From: Pegea sp. RAD2-039 | Taxonomy: Eukaryota > Chordata > Thaliacea > Salpida > Salpidae | Reading direction: 5' to 3' | Length of the DNA: 64,000 bases | NCBI GenBank assembly: GCA_034620365.1 | Contig: JAQGEQ010000180.1 | Location: 62,001 to 126,000 of the forward strand | Shown here: in pieces, positions 56,828 to 64,000 of the stretch | Position numbering within the stretch: position 1 is the stretch's first letter | Layout of the letters: each line of letters opens with the position of its first letter | Notes under the pieces: generated by a model | The model's database searches: none | Told to the model about the DNA's origin: nothing | What the model saw: only the letters and a program-made list of their open reading frames with translations | Translations under genes and position numbers: made by a program

Positions 56828-57632
56828 TGGTAACTTACAATTTATTCATTTGCCAATTTTTTTAGTAAAATTAAAAACATTATTTAACTTTCTATAATAA
56901 TTACATTTTTATAGACATTTTTACAATTATAGATACAAATTCTAAATTCATAAAACTTGTTTTTTCGTAATACATAAATATTAATACAAGTTCCTCTTAG
57001 ACAAGAAGGTAAGTACTCTGACAGGGATAGACATAAAAGCTGGACTTTTCTTCAAATACTTGAATCAAATACTAGAAGTTTATCTGATCATAGTTTTTTG
57101 ATACATTAGTAATATTAAGTAGAGTTTGTATTTATTTAGATATCAAAAATAAATGAATCCAGCGACCTGATTGTGTCATTGGCTGAAAAGTCAATTCTTT
57201 AAAGAAAACCTTTACAAGTTTTATAAACAAGATTATGTTAGATTGAAAAGATGAGAACATTGACTGCACTCATTAATTATTAACTAATTACTCCTTAATT
57301 ATGTAACATCTATGAATACTTTGAGAGCTGTCAGAGTTATCTAGAATCTGAGGAAAAGTTATATTAAAAAAAGTCTGATGAAATTTTTGTATACTATTGA
57401 AATCAAAAACAAAAACCAAGAAAAGTCTAAGAAAGATTTTTGTTTATTCTGATACGCTTCGACAAATAATGTTTAAGATTTGAATAGTGTTTACAATCAA
57501 ATGTAAACGGTACAAGAATGACTATTATCACATTTACGTCAGCAGTTAACTCGACAAAACTTCTCAAAATAAATGAAATTTGTTTACCAGCAGATGTAGA
57601 AAACATATTTCCAATTCAGTTCCATCATTCAA
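56828..57632. other. Intergenic, no gene seen
   Basis: AT-rich DNA between tRNA-Asp and the 3' end of the micro-exon gene; it includes that gene's 3' UTR on the minus strand. Confidence 0.5.
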
Positions 57633-60600
57633 CTACAGCTTCTGAAAATGAAAAATAAAATAAATAAACAAAAGTTTTTTTTTCAATTAAAATTAAATGA
57701 TAAAAGCAAATAGATTATAGAATGTTTTTTATATTGCTAAATTATATCACAAAGTAAATTTTTCAAATTAATAAGAAATGAAATAATTAAATCAAATAAA
57801 AGATAAACTTTCAGTTTACATTTTCTTACGCATCCACAAGTAAAAACTCGAATCAAAAGATTTCTAAATCTCTTCTTCTTCTGCAAATTTTTTTTAAATT
57901 TAATATTTTACTTAATTCATTTTATAGAATTAAAGATTCTTATTTTAATAAAATAAAATTCAGAGAAATTAAAATTTGTTAAACAGAAATTAATTGCTTC
58001 AATATTATTTAATTTATAGTTAGCATCAGGTATTCGTCTTAACTTACAGATAATTTTTTGATGGCATCTTTCTTCCTAGTTTCAACCTTGTTTTTCTGCA
58101 TTGAACAACTTAATTTTACAATTTAATTCAAGATAATGATTTTCACTATAAACACCAACTTATTAATAATAATTATAAACAATCATATATGTAACTGATA
58201 AACGAAACCATACTTACCGGTCTGCTTTCGACATTTATATTCTTAGGTTCTTTATCTGGGATATTTTGATCCTGAATAAAATAATTAAGGTTCAAATGAA
58301 GTTAAGTGCAAATATAATATTAATTCTATATTTAAGTTGTAGTTTAAAAAAGTTGTCTAAAGTAGTGACATTAATTTTATTAGTGAAATATTTTTACAGA
58401 AATATTGAACAAAATTATTATTTAAATCAGAAACAAACTTTTCAAATAAAACCATTATAATATCAACATTAAATCACAACTAACTGGTTTGCTTTCAACA
58501 TTTTGAATATTGTTATTATCATCTATACCATGTTTCTGAAAAAAATAAAATAATAATTAATCAGTTATAATTTTAATATAGTACAAACAGCAAATATACG
58601 GTAACAGAATTACAAACAAATAATTATTACGTTATGTTTTCTTTTATGTCAAAACTTTAAAGGAAAATGAAAATTAGCTTGATTAATTTAACAACAAACT
58701 GAAGCTAAATCAAAAAGTTTAAAATCAATAAATTATTTCTAAACTTTTAATTGAATGAAAAATTTAATATTCTATTGTATGATAATGACAATCTAGTAAG
58801 TTTTTGAAACGAAACTAAAATGGTTTTACTCTTTGTCTAAAAGCTATTAAACCAGTTTCTATAAGATTATCTTCTATATTATAAATAAATTTAATGAAAA
58901 ATTACATCAGTAACTTGTATTTATATCCTTAATAGCTAACTCTAAATTAGTTTTATTATTAAAATTTACAATAATCTTGGTTTTGGTCAAAAGAACAAAA
59001 AGAAATAATCAGTTTTCACTAACTGTATCCGGTTCTGAAATTATCGAAGTGACTTTGCTTCTCATTTTATCGTTTTCAATCTAAAATCATAAATAAATAT
59101 TTTCAGTAAGTTTTACTAAGGCAATTTTATATTTTAAATAAAAGAAATTAGGTTTAGGATCAAATTAGTACTTACCAAACCTGGATTCACCAAATTATTG
59201 CTGGTTTCTTCGCTATCGGTTTTCTAAAAAAGACAAGTTTATCTTTTATTATTTGAAAGTAACAAAAACAACTTATTTGATGTTTTCATGGAAACAACTA
59301 TTATCTAATTAAATTTATTTAACCTGAAATATAGTTATAACTAAAAAAAACCCTTTTTAAGAATTTATAAACAAAATGACTGATAATAAATTAATCACAG
59401 AAACTAACCAATGAGGAGATTGACCAGATGTCACTTTGACTTTTCTTGCTAGCATTTGATTCCTAAAGAAAATATTTATTAAAAACTATATGAAAATTAT
59501 TCAAATTTATTTTACTAATTTTCTGTAATAAGTTAGTTGTTTCAATAAAGTATTTTTATGTTTTATCATTTTTCAAGTTATAAGATTTAATTTTGTTTTT
59601 GTAAAGTAGTTAATTTGATTTTATTTAACATAATTCATGACTAAAAAAATGATTTTAAATTTATTAAAACAAAATTCAGAGGTAATAAGTTTTATTGAGA
59701 GCTAGAAATTAATTGCTTTACATTTTTATGTTCTATTTAACATCAGGTATTAGTGTTAACTTACACATATTTTTTTAGAGTTATTTTTCTTATAAATTAG
59801 CAAAAAGAAAAAAATATTTGATCGTTTCATGAAAACAACAATTATTTAATTAAATTTATATAACTTGAACCAAAGTTATGACTAGCAAAAACTATACATC
59901 AGAATTTATAAACAAAATGACTGATGATAAATTAATCACAGAAACTAACCAATGAGGAGATTGAACTCCTGTCACTTTGACTTTCCTTTTTAGCTTTTTG
60001 TTCCTAAAGAAAACATTTGTTAAAAACTATATGAAAATTGTTCAAATTTACTTTACTAATTTTCTGTAATAAGTTAATGGTTTGAATAAGGTATTTTCAA
60101 GTTTATCATTTTTCAAGTTATAAGATTTAATTTTGTCTATGTAAAATAATTAATTTACTTTATTTAACGTAATTCATGACTATAAAAAAGAATTTAAATT
60201 CATTAAAATGAAATTCAGAGATTTTAAAAGTTTATGGAGAGATAGAAAATAATTGTTTTAAATTTTTTACGTTATATTCAAAATCACGTATAAGTTTTTA
60301 CTTACAGCTCTTATTCTCAAAAAATTTCTCTTGAAAATCTCGAAAGCTGTTTCCTGCATTGAACAACTTAAATTTATAATTGAGAAGACTCATTTTTATA
60401 TAAACATTAACTTGTTATCAATAATTTCTCAAAAGTTACACATTTATATCTGATAAACAAAATCCAAATAACCAAACTTACCGGTTTGCTTTCAACATTT
60501 ATATTCTTAGGTTCTTCATATGGGATATTTTGATCCTGAAAAAAATGATTGAAATTTAAATAAAGTTGAGAGCAAAAATAATATTAATTTTATGTTGAAA

Positions 60601-63600
60601 ACGTAATTTTTAAACGATTTCTAAAGTAGTTATAACAAATTTATTACTTTAATTTTGTTCAGTAATTTTACAGAGAATTTATCTTTAAATCAAAAAAAAA
60701 ACCTGTGAAGTAAAACCATTGTAATATCAATATTAAATCACAACTAACTGGTTTGCTTTCAACATTTTGAATATTGCTATTATCACCTATGCTTTGTTCC
60801 TGAAAACAATGAAAGAAAAATTAATATGTTTTTATTTTAATATAGTACAAATATAAAAAAAAAAGCAACATAGGTACAAGCAATTAAATTTTAAATTATA
60901 TTCTATTTTATATCAAAACTGTTAATAAAAATGAAAATTAGTTTGATTAAATTAAAAATGAATTGAAGTTAAATCATAAATTTTTTATTTCTAAACTATT
61001 AATGAATTAAATATTAAATAATCTGTAGTATGATAATGACAATTTAGTAAGTTCTTGAAAAGAAGCTGTAATGGTTTACTCTTTGTCTGAAAGCAATCAA
61101 ATCAGCTTCTATAAGATTATCTTCTATATTATCAATAAACTTAATGAAAAATTAAATCAGTAACTTGTATTTAGATCTGTAATAATTATTTCAATAACTT
61201 GTTTAACATTAAAATTTACAATATTTTAGTTTTTAGATCAAAGAAACAAATAGAAATGGTAATTTTTCACTAACTGTATTAGGTTCTGAAATTATCGAAG
61301 TGACTTTGCTTTTCATTTCATTGTTTTCAATCTAAAATCATAAATAAATATTTTCAGTAAGTTTTAATAAGGCAAATTTATATTTAAAACAAAATAAATT
61401 AGGTTTACGATCAAATTAATACTTACCAAAACTGGATTCACCAAATTATTTTTGGTTTCTGAGCAATCGGTTTCCTAAAAAATACAATTTTATGTTTTAT
61501 CTTTTGAAAGTAGCAAAAAAGGTTTGATATCATTGTATAAAAACCAAGTATTTAATTCAGTTATCATAACTTGAAAAAAGTTCTTAAAAACAAAAAGTAT
61601 ATATAAGATTTAATAAACAAAATGGGTGATGATAAATTAATCACAGAAACTAACCCATGAGGAGATTGAAGAGATGTCACTGTCACATTCCTTGAGTAAC
61701 TCTAATAACTAAAGAAAATATGTATTGACAACCATTTTTAAACTACTCAAATATATTTTACTACTTTTTTGGAATAAGTTAGTGGTTTAATTAAAGTATT
61801 TTCAAGTTTTATCATTTATCAAAATAATAAATTACAATTTTGTTTTGTAAAATAATTAATTTGATTACAATCTTGTTGACTTTAAACTACAACCTTCAGT
61901 GTCAAATTTGTTTAGTAGCTTAAACATAACTTTAAAACTAATAGTTTAAACAATTTAAACTAATGCTAAAATCGGAAAACCACCTTAAATAAAAGACTGA
62001 CATTGAACCTTAATTTAAAGTAAGCAGAACTTTAAATATGTTTCTTGTTAACACATCATAGCTAGAAAGAAAACTGATTTTTTGTATAACTGTGATATAT
62101 TTTATTTGAGTTTTATATTTTGTGTCTCTGTATAATTGTTATAATTGTTTAGTCTTTGAAAAGCTCGAATAATTAGTATTTTATAAAATAAAAGCGAATG
62201 ATACTCAAATTATACAAATGCAAGTGAAGCAGCAAAAGAAGTTAAATTTGTTTCACAAACATTAATACAATCAATTTAACAAACGGATAAAGACTTTTAA
62301 ATTAGAATCACGGACAAACTGAATCTAGAAGAAACAAAAACTCACGCTGGAAGGTTTCAAATCATCACCACCATCTTCCAAATCAGTCAACTGAAAAATA
62401 TTTCCCAGTTTACATATTTTACTTCTACTTAAATTATTTTGTTTTAAAAGTATTGAAAGCTCAACAAATATTTGATTTTAAGCTGATTTAATTTCAATAT
62501 GACCATTATTGATTTAGCAAAGATGAATAATTAATCTTTTATATAGTTAAAAAAATAAACAAATAGTTTTATAATGTACATATTTTATATCAACGGTTAA
62601 AATTTACCATTTCGTTTTCTTCTTCAATAACTTCAACAACTGATGAGGTTACCTATAAGAAATAGAGTTAAACAAAAACTTTAATAACTTATTCAGTCAA
62701 CTGTTATCATTTATTAATTTGCATTAAGTATGAATAAGGATGAATCAAATACTTTCTGATAAAATACTGAAATTATATTTGCCAATCAGTCTTAAAACTA
62801 CTACAAAAGACAAGCAAGTGCTATCAATAAGGAAAATGTTTATTTAACTCACTGTATTGAAGTCTATAGCATTTTCAACAATATCCCCAACAACAACTTT
62901 GTTAACAGCTGAAAATATTTTTAATTTTGTATTAAGACTTAAAATTCTACAATTTAATTGAAAACATAAACAAAAATATGACCATAAAGTAACAAGTTTC
63001 AGAAAAATCAGATTAAATTTATTATTTTTAGAACAAACATTTTGTCTGTTACACTTACTTAGGTGCTTCATGTATTCCAACTAAAAATAAAATCATAAGT
63101 TATTTTTACTTATTAACAGAATCTTTAAATTAAAAAAGAAATTCTGCAAGGGTTTATTGAATCAAATATAATTAAATAAGCTTGAAAAAGTAAATACTTG
63201 ATATATTATTAGGTGTTTTTAACATAATAATTGAAATAAATCATTTTACCAACAAACATTTCCACTGTTGCAGGTTAAAAACATTTTGTTGAATTGTACC
63301 TAAAATTTTTTATATGTTAATATATGAGGTTACAATCAATTAATTAATTCTCTAACCTTTAAATTTCGTTTGTTCAAAATTACCTTTAAATAAAAATGTA
63401 GTTTTAAAAACTTATTATCAGTTGCATTAAGACATTTAAGTTAAAATCTAATCATTTAAAACAAAAGTAAACTTACCAAACAATGATATTTCAAACAATA
63501 CTAATTTTGGCTGAAATATAAAAAATTAGTTAATTTAAACAAAGCAAGCTTGTTATACACTATAAAATAGTTATTTAAAAGTGGTATTAATAAAGTTAAC

Positions 63601-63817
63601 AAGTTTATTGAGTTACCAGTTGAAAAAAGATTTCGTTTAAATGTAGGTGATTCACTTCATATAAGTGAACTTCCATAGTATGATCTGAAATCATAAGAAT
63701 AACATTTACTCATGAACTACAAAGTGTTAATGTTATTTGTATAACTTTATTACAAGGTTTAAAAAGAAAATGTTAGATTGAAAAATACTTACTAAGGAAG
63801 TCTAGTTGCTTATCCAT
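57633..63817 (-). CDS. Micro-exon gene with a tandemly repeated six-exon cassette
   Basis: Minus strand, about 20 tiny GT-AG exons. The start exon is 63817-63793 (MDKQLDFL), then 63684-63617, 63080-63059, 62908-62853, 62652-62608 (VTSSVVEVIEEENEM) and 62390-62346 (LTDLEDGGDDLKPSS). Cassette 1: A 61708-61655, B 61474-61427, C 61331-61275, D 60799-60749, E 60535-60482, F 60353-60306. Remnant: A 60003-59950 and a 24-nt F-like 59788-59765. Cassette 3: A 59462-59409, B 59223-59176, C 59080-59024, D 58535-58485, E 58271-58218, F 58095-58048. The last exon at 57641 gives KL and TAG at 57633. Corresponding exons have identical lengths (54, 48, 57, 51, 54, 48 nt), all phase 0. The product, about 320 aa, is Ser/Asn/Glu-rich and probably disordered, without a signal peptide. 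Two further candidate exons (63510-63477, 63264-63250) break the phase if both are used, so the 5' part is uncertain. Function unknown; the architecture recalls flatworm micro-exon genes. Confidence 0.75.
58048..61708 (-). repeat. Tandem exon-cassette duplication (about 2.26 kb period)
   Basis: Introns as well as exons are duplicated: cassette 1 (61708-60306) and cassette 3 (59462-58048) align throughout at an offset of about 2.25-2.26 kb, with many substitutions in introns and fewer in exons. The middle remnant keeps only A and F; its flanks match the flanks of those exons in the other cassettes, so B-E were deleted from a third copy. Confidence 0.8.
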
Positions 63818-64000
63818 CTCGAAAAATAAATAATTCTATCTGATGAAAAGATATTTTTAAATAGCAAGACAAAAAAATTAATGTTAACAACTACTTTTTA
63901 ATTATAAACTTTTAAAATTAACTTAGTTAGCGATGAAAGCTATTAATTATATCCTTGTATTGTCGCATATTTTAAAATAACAACAAACTAAAACTGCTCA
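63818..64000. promoter_or_regulatory. Presumed 5' flank of the micro-exon gene
   Basis: AT-rich DNA upstream (on the minus strand) of the first coding exon; it runs off the window. The promoter or a further leader exon may lie here or beyond. No clear TATA setting can be singled out. Confidence 0.3.

Noticed and set aside
63250..63510. Exons 63510-63477 and 63264-63250 as constitutive parts of the micro-exon gene.
   Set aside because: Their splice sites look fine but including both breaks the reading frame into the exon at 63080; they may be alternative or false, so they are left out of the main model.
1..64000. CRISPR array, bacterial operon or prophage.
   Set aside because: No short palindromic repeats with unique spacers, no ribosome-binding sites before the frames, and clear spliceosomal introns throughout.

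Overview
The window is nuclear DNA of an AT-rich invertebrate animal. The evidence is spliceosomal introns of about 60-220 nt with GT-AG borders, a metazoan-type tRNA-Asp(GTC), LINE and SINE remnants, and recognisable animal genes: a WIPI/PROPPIN autophagy protein, DNAJC13/RME-8, an outer-dynein-arm docking protein and SMC6. I cannot name the species. Intact single-copy genes are few; most of the window is repeats, gene fragments and one amplified gene family.

Region 1 (1-9.3 kb): a LINE tail remnant, then on the minus strand a broken 3' half of an ODAD3/CCDC151-like gene, a 113-bp tandem array of exactly constant period, and the first five recognisable exons of DNAJC13, one carrying a premature TAA. 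AT-rich DNA with small local duplications follows.

Region 2 (9.3-19.2 kb): a six-exon secreted Cys-rich gene with a Ly6/uPAR-like segment and a Thr/Pro stalk; a partial two-exon minus-strand gene apparently divergent from an intact single-coding-exon PROPPIN gene that lacks the second half of the FRRG lipid-binding motif; a decayed LINE reverse transcriptase; a tRNA-derived SINE; and a decayed leucine-rich-repeat region.

Region 3 (19.2-55.7 kb): amplification zone. Seven copies (five intact, two broken) of an unrecognised 418-453 aa protein family occur on both strands, each in a larger duplicated unit sharing a TATA box, a probable 5'-UTR intron and a 3' flank. Between them lie two intronless SMC6 fragments in opposite orientation, one bounded by inverted repeats, a 70-bp fragment of the neighbouring PROPPIN gene, an AT minisatellite, and large direct and inverted duplications.

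Region 4 (55.7-64 kb): a LINE 3' end whose tail matches the SINE tail, a duplicate of the left end of the window, tRNA-Asp, and a minus-strand gene built almost wholly of tiny phase-0 exons (24-57 nt). In it a six-exon, 104-codon cassette occurs twice in full and once as a remnant. That gene and the amplified family are the two strongest candidates for undescribed biology here.

All exon structures are read by eye from splice consensus and reading frame; none is supported by transcripts.
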